From: Planctomycetota bacterium
GTDB taxonomy: Bacteria > Planctomycetota > Phycisphaerae > WQYP01
Direction of reading: 5' to 3'
Length of the DNA stretch: 64,000 bases
Assembly (NCBI GenBank): GCA_021805985.1
Contig: JAJZDN010000007.1
Coordinates: 30,155-94,154, forward strand
Positions 40,634 through 50,349 of this stretch are shown piece by piece; position 1 is the stretch's first letter, and the number at the start of each line of letters is the position of its first letter. Position numbers and translations under genes: made by a program. The notes beneath the pieces are model-generated. The model was given only the letters and a program-made list of their open reading frames with translations. It was not told the origin of the DNA and searched no databases.

Positions 40634-43594
40634 TTAGTGCGTAGCGGCTGTCAGTCTTAGCGTCTCACCAACGCCCACGGTGATGGGTAGTGTTTTAACG
40701 ATGGCTATTGTTTTACCCTGCATAACTTTTCGCCCATGCTCCAAGACCGCCACCGCTACCAGGCGGCCCGGCCACGGGTTTACGAGACGGCATAGGCCAC
40801 CTCCGTGCCGGCAGCTGATTTGCACATACATGACGTGGCCCTTGTGCAGCCGACTGGATATTAAAAAATCTCCGCACGCCAGGAGATTCCCGAAGGATGC
40901 ATTCTGATTTTTTGGCCAGTTTGGAAACACCAGAATATTCTTCTGGTAGCTTTGGACAAACATACCGCAGATTGTGGTCGGAATGGTCGCAAAATTTTCC
41001 GTTCCGCCACCCCCCATCTGAAATAAAAAATTAGGATACGAAAAGTGCCTGATCAGCACATCGAGATGATACAAAATTCGGTCGGGATTATAGCCTACTG
41101 CCGCACATGCCGGATAAAAACTCGACGTATTGTTAAAGTCATCCCAGGTCTTTTGGAAGCTCACAGTATTAATCGCTGCCGCCAGTTCCCGCTGCGGGCT
41201 TTCCAAGCCGATCGCCCATGCCGGGAAAATAACCTGGTGCGAATTCATCCCCGCCGATGAACCGCTGATACGCACAGGTGGATGCGCCGAGAGCAATTGG
41301 CCCAGATTAATCCATTGAGACCCAATCAAGGCGTTCCGAATCACGAATTTTCCTTGCACACCAGCGCCGCCGACAGCATGGGCAATGCTGGAAATGGACG
41401 ATGCCGGCACCATCGGCAACGGACTTAAATGCGCAAGGATATGCTGCCATCGCACCGCATCCGCGTCATAAAATCCCAAGGAATGATTCATATCCAGCAA
41501 CCCGGAATACAGCATCTGTAAAAAGGCAATGCTGGTTGCCGGGTTTACATCATGCGGCGACTGCAATTCATCGGCGGCGTCGTCAGGGTCCATGTAAATG
41601 CCATTCTTCAGTACCAGATAATGGTCCCAGAATTGCGCCACGCCCCGCAGAAATGGATAGACCTTGCGTGCGTAAGTTATGCTGCGTGTGTAACGCCATC
41701 GCTGCAGGCAGTCCACACAACTGAATAACGCATCGGATTTCTGCCGAAGTGTTTTTGCACCGTCTGCGCTCCAGCCGGGCAGTGGGCTTAAGTGGGCGTA
41801 GTAAAACAAGCCGTGATAATGCCGATGCCGCGCCAAGGCATGCCCGCGTTGCATCCAATCCAATAGCGCCTGATCGTAATTATCTGCCAGCGCTATGTGA
41901 TTGGTGGGGTACGCCGCCCAGAAAGGTGCTTCATAATTATAATCCAGCGTGTAATCGCCATTCCAACCCATATGCGGCGAGGTAATAAAATTACCCCACA
42001 AACCCGGCGCAATTTGCCCCGGTGCACTGCTGCATGCGAAAGCATAAAGCGAACCGTACCAGAAATTCTCAATGGGCTTATTGGCTATGTGAATATATGA
42101 ATGGCGCCAGAAGTGCTTCCACCATGCCAAATGCCTGCTCCACAGTTGATTCACGGCCGAAATATTTAATGCATTGAGCAGTTTTAACGATGCGTTGCGA
42201 TAATTCGCCACATCGCGATTATCCAGTACGGATACAGCAATCGTTGCATCGGCCCCGGGTTGCAGCGTCAGCGCTGCGCGCCCGCTGTTAACCTGCACCC
42301 CGCCGCCAATAATGCGGAACGCCAGCAGCCCTTCCGGCGACGCGCCATTAAAAATAATCTGCTTATCGCCGGGGTGAATCGCGTTCCAATCCCACTTAGG
42401 TCCGATGACTTGGGCGGCGGTGGGGAATTGAGCCGTTGTTGCTACGGATACGCCATTGACCACCAAGGATAGTCTTTTTCCGTTATAAATCGCCGCCACA
42501 TGAGACCAACGATTTAATGCCAACCGTCCGGGCGCTGTAACTCGCACGCGATTGAGCATCGCGGACAATTTCCCGCCCACCGTCGAAAAAGTAAAGCCGT
42601 AGGAAATCTGCGGCGGATTAGGACCTGGTTGCCCCCAGTGTTGCCAGGTATCACTGGTCATGGCACTGAAAATCGCCTCTGTGCCCTTGGCGGATCTTGG
42701 AAAAACATCTGCCGATACGATAAAGCCTCGCTGCGGCATCACCAAATTGCCACAATCAAACCGCGTTGATTTTCCGCGCGAATGAGCATTGGCGCGGATA
42801 GAACGGGGCAAAAACCCAAACTGCGGCTCCAATTGCACCGCCCGTGCAGCCGCTGGCATGTCACCGGGCAAACCCGGGGCAAATGCCTTGGGCCAAACTA
42901 GCACATTGGCAATCAGGCCGTGAAATGGCCCCGCCGGATCACGTCCACTGGACAGGCCGATCCGCGCATCGACTGTGTCAGGTGATACGCATAAATATCT
43001 TATCGTGCCCTTTCGCCCGGACATTCCCGCCGCGCCGGTTGTGCCCCACGCATCCAATAATTTCGGGCGAATCACCAAAGGCAGTCGGCCGCTGTTATGC
43101 AGTTGCATAACCAGAAGATTTTCCGGTTTTGCCACCCAAGATTTAAACTGCAAATCATGACCATTATTCGTCGTAAAATTTCCGGCAACATCCGCAGGGC
43201 CAATATTTTCGCGCGTCAAATACTTCCCGTTATGCAACGCCGGAATGGACAAATTCAACCGCCCCACCGGCATGATGCGTCCGCGCAACACACTCCAGAA
43301 ATCCTCCCGCCCGATATACATGGCAATATGATCAGTATTGCGCCCTTGAATCGCCACTCCCACGCTTCCATTACCAAGCAGCGGCCCATCCGGAAAATTA
43401 TTCGCCGGCGCGTGGCTGGGCGCAAGGGTCCGAATGCCCGATATTTTGGAAACAATATTCCACGCCGCCTGCGACACAGAATTATGCACTTCGGCACCGG
43501 CCGTCGTCGCGCCTATGGCCAAACCAAGCAAGGCCACCAAAACGTTGAACCGCCGCGAAATAATGCGTATTACCCCAGGCCAGACACTGCGCAT
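40634..43594 (-). CDS. exported GH95-like (alpha/alpha)6-barrel glycoside hydrolase with inserted LamG-like domain
   Basis: GPLLGNGSVGVAIQGRNTDHIAMYIGREDFW; WGNFITSPHMGWNGDYTLDYNYEAPFWAAYPTNH; LamG-like LALNRWSHVAAIYNGKRLSLVVNGVSVA. Confidence 0.75.
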   Translation of the reverse strand: MRSVWPGVIRIISRRFNVLVALLGLAIGATTAGAEVHNSVSQAAWNIVSKISGIRTLAPSHAPANNFPDGPLLGNGSVGVAIQGRNTDHIAMYIGREDFWSVLRGRIMPVGRLNLSIPALHNGKYLTRENIGPADVAGNFTTNNGHDLQFKSWVAKPENLLVMQLHNSGRLPLVIRPKLLDAWGTTGAAGMSGRKGTIRYLCVSPDTVDARIGLSSGRDPAGPFHGLIANVLVWPKAFAPGLPGDMPAAARAVQLEPQFGFLPRSIRANAHSRGKSTRFDCGNLVMPQRGFIVSADVFPRSAKGTEAIFSAMTSDTWQHWGQPGPNPPQISYGFTFSTVGGKLSAMLNRVRVTAPGRLALNRWSHVAAIYNGKRLSLVVNGVSVATTAQFPTAAQVIGPKWDWNAIHPGDKQIIFNGASPEGLLAFRIIGGGVQVNSGRAALTLQPGADATIAVSVLDNRDVANYRNASLKLLNALNISAVNQLWSRHLAWWKHFWRHSYIHIANKPIENFWYGSLYAFACSSAPGQIAPGLWGNFITSPHMGWNGDYTLDYNYEAPFWAAYPTNHIALADNYDQALLDWMQRGHALARHRHYHGLFYYAHLSPLPGWSADGAKTLRQKSDALFSCVDCLQRWRYTRSITYARKVYPFLRGVAQFWDHYLVLKNGIYMDPDDAADELQSPHDVNPATSIAFLQMLYSGLLDMNHSLGFYDADAVRWQHILAHLSPLPMVPASSISSIAHAVGGAGVQGKFVIRNALIGSQWINLGQLLSAHPPVRISGSSAGMNSHQVIFPAWAIGLESPQRELAAAINTVSFQKTWDDFNNTSSFYPACAAVGYNPDRILYHLDVLIRHFSYPNFLFQMGGGGTENFATIPTTICGMFVQSYQKNILVFPNWPKNQNASFGNLLACGDFLISSRLHKGHVMYVQISCRHGGGLCRLVNPWPGRLVAVAVLEHGRKVMQGKTIAIVKTLPITVGVGETLRLTAATH

Positions 43595-43761
43595 AAATCA
43601 AATCTCCAATTCCACTGGATTGTCGCAATCATTTAGTATCTGCAAATCGCGCACTTTGCAAGCCACACAGCCAATTAAGTTCATGACCACTGGCCGTGAC
43701 CCACGCAGCAAAAGGCCGCCGTGGATGCGCTATCCTTATGATCGGCTGAATAATACGGTCA

Positions 43762-44832
43762 TTAGATCAATAAGGCGGCTTCGATGGCCAAGCCTGGGCC
43801 GAAGGCCAGCATCATACACGGCAGCGGTGCCGACTTCTGCCGCAGACGCTCCACAATAAACAGGATCGTCGGGGAGGACATATTGCCGCAGTCGGCTAAC
43901 ATCGCACGCGAAACATCCAAAGCGGCCGCGGGTAAATTCAGGCTGTTGCTAACGGCATCCAGAATTCCCGGGCCGCCGGGGTGAACCGCCCATGAGCCGA
44001 TATCCGCAATGGCCAGATTTTGCTTCGCCAAGAACTGCTCCAGCCAGGGCTTAAGATTGTCCGCGATCAGCGTTGGCACACGCCTCGAAAGAGTCATCTG
44101 AAAACCATGGTCACCGATGCGCCAGGTCATATCGGCATTTGATTCGGGCAATAAATATGAGCCGGTGGCGTGGCACGTCCAGGGTTCACCCGGCGCAGCA
44201 GACCTTCCCACAATGGCCGCGGAACCGTCGGCAAATAAAGCATTGGGCAATACGTTGTCAGTATTCCAGCCTTGTTGAAAATGGAGACTGCATAATTCCG
44301 TGGCACATAATAAAACCGTCGCATCCGCCTGTGCATTGGTAATGGCCAGCGCCACCTGCAAGGCGTTAAGCGCTGCATGGCAGCCCATAAAACCAATATT
44401 CACGCGGCTGACTGACCGGGATAATTGCAATGTTTCTATAATTTCTCGATCCAACCCCGGAGAAAAAAAACCGGTGCAGGAGACCGTTATCAGATGCGTC
44501 ACGGCGGCTGCCGCGCAGCTTGCGTTGCTCAAGGCGGCATGCGCGGCACGAACCGCCAAGGGAACAGCTTCGGCGCAATAACGCTCCATGCGCTGCCTGG
44601 TGCCCGGCCCCGCGGAGAAAGAAGTATCTGAGACATCATAAAACGGCGTGGCACCATTCTCCCCATCCAACAGCACGGTATGCCGGCGTTTAATGCTGGA
44701 TTTACGGTAAATGGTGGCCAAGAGGCGGGACTGCTTTTCCGTAAGACCCTTTTGGGCAATAGCGCACGCTTTGTCCTGACTAATGCCGAAAGTCGGCAAC
44801 GCCGTCCCCACACCGGTGATATGCAAACCCAT
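43762..44832 (-). CDS. type III polyketide synthase (chalcone/stilbene synthase family)
   Basis: TVSCTGFFSPGLD catalytic Cys, WAVHPGGPGILD His, ADCGNMSSPTILFI Asn. Confidence 0.93.
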   Translation of the reverse strand: MGLHITGVGTALPTFGISQDKACAIAQKGLTEKQSRLLATIYRKSSIKRRHTVLLDGENGATPFYDVSDTSFSAGPGTRQRMERYCAEAVPLAVRAAHAALSNASCAAAAVTHLITVSCTGFFSPGLDREIIETLQLSRSVSRVNIGFMGCHAALNALQVALAITNAQADATVLLCATELCSLHFQQGWNTDNVLPNALFADGSAAIVGRSAAPGEPWTCHATGSYLLPESNADMTWRIGDHGFQMTLSRRVPTLIADNLKPWLEQFLAKQNLAIADIGSWAVHPGGPGILDAVSNSLNLPAAALDVSRAMLADCGNMSSPTILFIVERLRQKSAPLPCMMLAFGPGLAIEAALLI

Positions 44833-44845
44833 TTGAACTCCAAAA

Positions 44846-45991
44846 CTAAGCCATAGCCACAGGCCGATTTATCTGCCTGACAAGCGGGCCAGCCAGTCCC
44901 GGCGACATTTTCAGCGCCTCAACGGCCAAGCGTGTAATGGCCCGATTCCGCAACACCAGTGTGACGGCGCGGCAGGTGCGATGCCGCGATCCGACAAGCT
45001 TACGGAACTGCTTCTGCCATTGGAGCCCAAGCTCATCGCGCCATTCTGTAACTGCTTGCTCAAGCAGTGGCAGGATTCGCTTGGCACCGGCTAAGGCCCA
45101 GGCCATTCCCTCTCCGGAAAACGGTTCAACATACCCCGCCGAGTCACCAAGAACAAAAAGCCGCGTTTCAAAAAGTCTGCTCCGATGGCGCGTTAGCGCC
45201 GGTGCGCCATGCCAGCGGCAGGCAGGAAGGCCCGCCGGCACCGGCAATCCCGAATCACGGATTATTTCAGCCAGGGCGTTGGCCGCCCCTGCGGCGTCAC
45301 GTGCGGCATGAACATCCAGCGCAGCCGCGATATGCAGCCTCTGGTTTTCCACCGTGACCAGCCCGGCGTAGCCCCGCTTACCGCAGGCCATGTAAATGAT
45401 TCCCGGGGCGTACCCCTGGGTGGGATATTCCAGCATTCCCGCGATACCAACGCGCGAATTGGCCGCAATTTCCAACCCGTCATCCGCACGCAGCAGCCGC
45501 CCGCCCAGTCCATCGGCAACCAGCACGATTTTAGCCCGCACCGACCCCACGATGCCGTCCTGCACGACCGATACTTCCCGATGCGTGGAAAAGGCGGCTG
45601 TGGCCTGCGCCGTGGTGCGCGGCATAAAAGCTGCTCCGACATTTTGTGCATGGTTAATCAATGCCATATCCAGCACCTCACGGGAAATCGCCAACCCGCT
45701 GGGGATGGGTATTTTGGCCGTTGTGCCACCACAAGCCAGATAAAACCGATCAAGCGGCGTGGCACCTAAAGCGCGGATATTAAATTGTGCCTCTTCAAGC
45801 AACAGCACTGCCGCCTGATTCAAACAACACCCGCAGGCTTTGCCACGTGGAAACGCTGCCTTATCAATCAACAACACACTTAATCCCCGCCGCGCGGCCC
45901 CATAAGCTGCCATAGCACCTGCTACTCCAGCCCCCACCACCAGCACATCCCACAGGCGATCAGCCTTCCCGGCCGCGGAAAAGCAAATCAT
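44846..45991 (-). CDS. FAD-dependent oxidoreductase (geranylgeranyl-reductase-like)
   Basis: DVLVVGAGVAGAMAAYGAARRGLSVLLIDKAAFPRGKACGCCLN; LFVLGDSAGYVEPFSGEGMAWAL. Confidence 0.92.
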   Translation of the reverse strand: MICFSAAGKADRLWDVLVVGAGVAGAMAAYGAARRGLSVLLIDKAAFPRGKACGCCLNQAAVLLLEEAQFNIRALGATPLDRFYLACGGTTAKIPIPSGLAISREVLDMALINHAQNVGAAFMPRTTAQATAAFSTHREVSVVQDGIVGSVRAKIVLVADGLGGRLLRADDGLEIAANSRVGIAGMLEYPTQGYAPGIIYMACGKRGYAGLVTVENQRLHIAAALDVHAARDAAGAANALAEIIRDSGLPVPAGLPACRWHGAPALTRHRSRLFETRLFVLGDSAGYVEPFSGEGMAWALAGAKRILPLLEQAVTEWRDELGLQWQKQFRKLVGSRHRTCRAVTLVLRNRAITRLAVEALKMSPGLAGPLVRQINRPVAMA

Positions 45992-46647
45992 GTCCGACTC
46001 CCGGACAAGACAAAGCGAAATGGAAACCGCGGTTCAATTTTGACATTGGCCAAGCCGGCTTGTACTGCCAAGGCCGCACTTTCCGCCATGGTATAAGCGG
46101 CTCGAACCGACCTTGGGCCGTCCACGCACACCACGCGCGAACCCAGTACACATGCGGCACCTGCTGCCAGAAGCCACCCGATGGTGGAGCGGCGCAGATC
46201 ATTGACGATCAACCGCTGCCCGGCCCCACCGGCCAACTTTTTCAAGAACGCAACGGCCTGTGAAGAATCCAGATGATGCATAAACAATGAACTCACAATA
46301 ACATCATAGCCTTGTGGAACGCTGTCCGTAAAAACATCCCAGATAAACCAGTCAATGGAAGCACCGTGCTTTTCCGCATTGGCTTTGGCATGGGCCATGG
46401 CGGTCGAGCTTTTATCACATCCTGCGATCTCCAATTTTACGCCCGTCTGATGGGCCAATTTCCACAGAGCGATAGGCACATCCCCCCCGCCAGTAGCGAC
46501 ATCCAGCACCCGCAATACCTTTTTGTTCTCTAACATCGGATGAATTTCACGCCACACAATTCCAGCACTGTCACTCCAATGATTAATGCGTTCCAGCGCG
46601 GCCAAAGCACGGTGGTGACTTTCTGGAGAAATGTCCGAAGAATCCAT
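45988..46647 (-). CDS. class I SAM-dependent methyltransferase
   Basis: VLRVLDVATGGGDVPIAL motif I; 4-nt overlap with the FAD gene. Confidence 0.9.
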   Translation of the reverse strand: MDSSDISPESHHRALAALERINHWSDSAGIVWREIHPMLENKKVLRVLDVATGGGDVPIALWKLAHQTGVKLEIAGCDKSSTAMAHAKANAEKHGASIDWFIWDVFTDSVPQGYDVIVSSLFMHHLDSSQAVAFLKKLAGGAGQRLIVNDLRRSTIGWLLAAGAACVLGSRVVCVDGPRSVRAAYTMAESAALAVQAGLANVKIEPRFPFRFVLSGSRT

Positions 46648-46670
46648 AATCTCGGGCACGCGATTCTGCT

Positions 46671-48083
46671 TCACAACATTTCTCCTGTTAATGCACACAT
46701 TAACGCCGACGCTTTGGCGAGGATTTCTGCATACTCTTCATCCGGGTTGCTGTCTGCAGTGATACCAGCGCCGGAACGAAACGTTGCAATGCCATTCGCA
46801 ATATGGATGGTACGAATGGCAATACTTAGCGTGCCGTCACCAGTCGGACTGATCCAACCGATGTTACCGCAATATATGCCGCGCCGCTGATTTTCCAGTT
46901 CACAGATAATCTCCATAGCTCTTATTTTAGGCACTCCGGTAATGGATCCACCCGGGCACATTGCCATGATGATTTCATCCCACCGTTGGCGCACATGACG
47001 CTGTAGTTTACCCGTGACTACGCCATGCGTATGCCAAAGCGTAGGCAATTTTTCGATCTGCCGGGGCTTTTCCACGCATACGCTGGTGCACACGCGGCCC
47101 AGATCATTGCGCAGCAAATCCACAATCATCGCCAGTTCAGAGCGATCTTTTGCGCTGTGCAACAATTCGTCACACCGTTGCTGATCCGCAACAGGGTTAT
47201 CACATACACGTCGGCGGGTGCCTTTGATGGGGCGTGTTTCAAGTAATTCTCCGGTACGTTGCAGAAATAACTCCGGCGATCCGGAAATAATTTCATCTTT
47301 CCCATAGCGAAAAAAAGCGGCATATTGGGCCGGGTTGTTTTTCACCAGACGCCGGAAAACTTGGTAGCCCGGTTCCGCCACTCTGGCGGTCCATACAGCG
47401 GATATATTGGCCTGATAGATATCCCCGGCGGCAATGTATTCTTTGCATCGATGCACCGCCGCCTTGAATGCGGAGCCGTCAGGATGCTGCAGGCTTGTAG
47501 CTTTCACCGGAGCATCCCTCGATGGATCGCGGGAGTTTGCTGCGTTAAATTGGCACTGCATTTGCCCGATGACACTTTCCGCGTTCCGGGAATCACCGTG
47601 CAACGCCACCAGAAGCCATTCCTGCTTATCAGCATCAAAAACGAAATAGCGTTCAAAGAGTTGCCAGCGTGCCAGCGGAAAAGCCCCCGCCGACCGAGCA
47701 CACAGTTGCGGCAATTCCGCCATCATGCCTGATTCGTAACTAAACCAGCCAAGCCAGCCGACCCGATCCGGGGGTGGTTGGGAAAAGGAAATAGCGGTGA
47801 TAATATCCTGCCAGCGCTGCCAGGCCTCGGGCGGCGTCATGGCCATGGCTCCATGAGCTTGGGCAGCTGCTGCCAAACCGGTGCAGTCCAGTTTAATTTT
47901 CCAGTCTTTCTCAGTTAGCTGCACGCCAGAAATCGCGTTCACCGCCAGGACCGCATGACCTCCGGTTCCACTGTGCAGCATAGCGATGTCTCCGCCCTGC
48001 CCAGCCAACACGCCCAGCAGCCGCACGGGATCAACGCTGCCGCCGGCAGTGCGACTATGCAGCGTAAGTTTGCAGTCAGCCAT
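46671..48083 (-). CDS. pabB: aminodeoxychorismate synthase component I / anthranilate synthase component I-like
   Basis: GDIYQANISAVW, GSPELFLQR, ETRPIKGTRRR, SELAMIVDLLRNDLGRVC, MCPGGSITGVPKIRAMEII, AGITADSNPDEEYAEIL. Confidence 0.9.
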   Translation of the reverse strand: MADCKLTLHSRTAGGSVDPVRLLGVLAGQGGDIAMLHSGTGGHAVLAVNAISGVQLTEKDWKIKLDCTGLAAAAQAHGAMAMTPPEAWQRWQDIITAISFSQPPPDRVGWLGWFSYESGMMAELPQLCARSAGAFPLARWQLFERYFVFDADKQEWLLVALHGDSRNAESVIGQMQCQFNAANSRDPSRDAPVKATSLQHPDGSAFKAAVHRCKEYIAAGDIYQANISAVWTARVAEPGYQVFRRLVKNNPAQYAAFFRYGKDEIISGSPELFLQRTGELLETRPIKGTRRRVCDNPVADQQRCDELLHSAKDRSELAMIVDLLRNDLGRVCTSVCVEKPRQIEKLPTLWHTHGVVTGKLQRHVRQRWDEIIMAMCPGGSITGVPKIRAMEIICELENQRRGIYCGNIGWISPTGDGTLSIAIRTIHIANGIATFRSGAGITADSNPDEEYAEILAKASALMCALTGEML

Positions 48084-48173
48084 TAAAACAACCTCACTCC
48101 AGGGAGGAACACTTTGGATTCGGACGATGGAGAAAATATCAGATTTCTGAACGCCCCATCACTGATGCAACGG

Positions 48174-48671
48174 TCAAATCGCCTGTACCACCAGTTGCCC
48201 TCCGGAAACCGCAACAGCGCGAATCGGCGCACCTTTTTCAATAATCGGACCTTCGCTTATACAGGCGATGCGGTGGCTGTCGATCAGACCGGTCCCCGCT
48301 GGGCGCAATGTCGTCACCGCTGATCCGGTGCGGCCGATCAAAGCGGTCAATTCAATCTGCTGATCTTTGGAAACAGCATTTACCTTCTGCGGATTAGGCC
48401 CCCGCAACAGCACGCGGCGGCCAACCGGGCTGTGGGGATAATACTTAACAAATCCGGTTATCACTAAGGGAGTCAGCAGCATAAAAGCCAAGGCGCTAAC
48501 CATGCCAAACGTCGGCCCGACAATAAAACTTAGAATCATGCCGGAAATAGCAAACGCGGCTGCGAGAATCGCCATAAAGCCGTGCGCCGGAACCACCAGT
48601 TCCGCCAATAGACATATAAAGCCTCCAACAAACAGCAGAACGCAGGCCATTAGAATGTCGAAATTCATCAC
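48174..48671 (-). CDS. NfeD-like membrane protein (short form)
   Basis: TM helices followed by OB-like domain LIGRTGSAVTTLRPAGTGLIDSHRIACISEGPIIEKGAPIRAVAVSGGQLVVQ. Confidence 0.85.
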   Translation of the reverse strand: MMNFDILMACVLLFVGGFICLLAELVVPAHGFMAILAAAFAISGMILSFIVGPTFGMVSALAFMLLTPLVITGFVKYYPHSPVGRRVLLRGPNPQKVNAVSKDQQIELTALIGRTGSAVTTLRPAGTGLIDSHRIACISEGPIIEKGAPIRAVAVSGGQLVVQAI

Positions 48672-48680
48672 AGTTCAATC

Positions 48681-50294
48681 CTAAATCGCTACTTCAACCG
48701 GGGTGCCATCATCCGATATTTTTTGCACGATAATCTGATTTTCCCGTATTTCCACGATCTCCACAGGCAATCCCGGTGCGATAAATTCATTGCGTGAAAC
48801 CACGGTTACCAGATGATTATCAAACCGCGCTTTTCCCGACGGCCGCAGTTCAGACACCGCCCGGCCGACCGCACCGACAAATAGCAGATCGCCCAGCGAC
48901 TCAGGCGACGTGTCATGACGCCGCGATGCGGATACCGGCCTTAATTGCAATCGCCGAAAGCCCGGCGTAATGTCCAGGAACTTGATCAGCAAGGCAATGA
49001 TCACGCCCGCGGTAATGATTGCCAAAGTTACCACGCCTAGACCGGTTTGAAAGGCCTCTTCCGCCCCAACCTCTGATGCGCCCATGGGAACGAAGGATGC
49101 AATCATACCGATAATGGCCAAAATAAATCCGGGAATCGCCAGCAGCCCCAAACCGCCAAAATGGATAAAGTCCAGGGCGATGATCACAATTCCCAGGAAA
49201 ATAATTCCCACTTCCCACCAGTTGGCAAGACCCGTGAGCATCGGGCCGCCAAGAAATAGTGCCAAGGCTACCAGCCCAATCACCCCGGGAATCAGCAGGC
49301 CCGGATGGCTGAATTCCATGTACCCGCAGACCAGCATAATAATCAGCAGAAAGAACCGGACCTGAAAACGCGAACAAAAGCGCGACGCTTTTTCCAGAAA
49401 ATCCAGACGCAATACGGGGATTTTTGACGCAGTAATGTTCAGCATGGCAGGCAGACTTTCCGGCTCATGGATGACTGCCGCTGCCGCGCCCATTTGCACC
49501 GCCTCCCGTGCGCCCAGTGTCAGAAGCGTACCGGCTGGCTTGGCGCGTTTAACATAGACCCACGGATGCACTGCGGCATGACCGGGCAGCGCCGCGGTCA
49601 GACGCATTAACTTAGCGCGGGCTTCTGGTGGAACAAACCGCGTTTCTCCGGTCATTTTATTAACAATTTCATCAATTTTTATTTTCCGATCCATCATACC
49701 CGCCAGAATCAACGCAGGATGATTCGCATGGTCTTTCTGCACAGACTTAAGTGCCGGCGATGACACCTCGGCCATCGGATCAACGGCGATTTTAGCGGCA
49801 TCAGCACCCCGCAGGGCAAAGCTTTGGCCGTCCCCCCATGCGGCATTACCCGACATGATGACCTTGGTACATGCCGCCGCAATAATAGCCGCCGGCCCGA
49901 CTGCCGCTCTGTTAACCCAGGCGACCGTGGCGACATGCGAATGCCGGATTAGCGCGGCAATTTTTAAAGCCTCACGGAGTTGCCCGGTGCGTGAATTGAT
50001 TTGAAAAATCAATATGGAACTTTTACGTTTCAATGCAGTTGCAATACGCCGTTGCACGCTGACCCATGTGATGCGATCAATCGAACCGGTTATCGTGATG
50101 ATTGCGGCGTGCCGATGCTCTGCAGCCTCCAGCGGTTTGGCAGCCACAGCGTGTGAAATCACACTCTGTCCGCGCACAAGTATCGGCAGGCATAAAATCA
50201 AGCCAAGCACAATGGCGTACAACACGCTGCCCCTGAAGGCCCCCTGCCGTCCAACACCAAACTTCCCAAAGCCGTTCCCACAACGCATTTTCAT
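48681..50294 (-). CDS. NfeD family protein (long form with ClpP-like domain)
   Basis: N-terminal ClpP-like region, TM bundle, C-terminal VGRAVSELRPSGKARFDNHLVTVVSRNEFIAPGLPVEIVEIRENQIIVQ. Confidence 0.87.
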   Translation of the reverse strand: MKMRCGNGFGKFGVGRQGAFRGSVLYAIVLGLILCLPILVRGQSVISHAVAAKPLEAAEHRHAAIITITGSIDRITWVSVQRRIATALKRKSSILIFQINSRTGQLREALKIAALIRHSHVATVAWVNRAAVGPAAIIAAACTKVIMSGNAAWGDGQSFALRGADAAKIAVDPMAEVSSPALKSVQKDHANHPALILAGMMDRKIKIDEIVNKMTGETRFVPPEARAKLMRLTAALPGHAAVHPWVYVKRAKPAGTLLTLGAREAVQMGAAAAVIHEPESLPAMLNITASKIPVLRLDFLEKASRFCSRFQVRFFLLIIMLVCGYMEFSHPGLLIPGVIGLVALALFLGGPMLTGLANWWEVGIIFLGIVIIALDFIHFGGLGLLAIPGFILAIIGMIASFVPMGASEVGAEEAFQTGLGVVTLAIITAGVIIALLIKFLDITPGFRRLQLRPVSASRRHDTSPESLGDLLFVGAVGRAVSELRPSGKARFDNHLVTVVSRNEFIAPGLPVEIVEIRENQIIVQKISDDGTPVEVAI

Positions 50295-50349
50295 GACCGC
50301 CTCTCATAGCGCTTATGATAGACGGGAAAAATGGCCGCCACAAGCGGAA

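Noticed and set aside
45209-45769. 186-aa + ORF opposite the FAD oxidoreductase
   Set aside because: Antisense shadow of a gene with clear FAD motifs.
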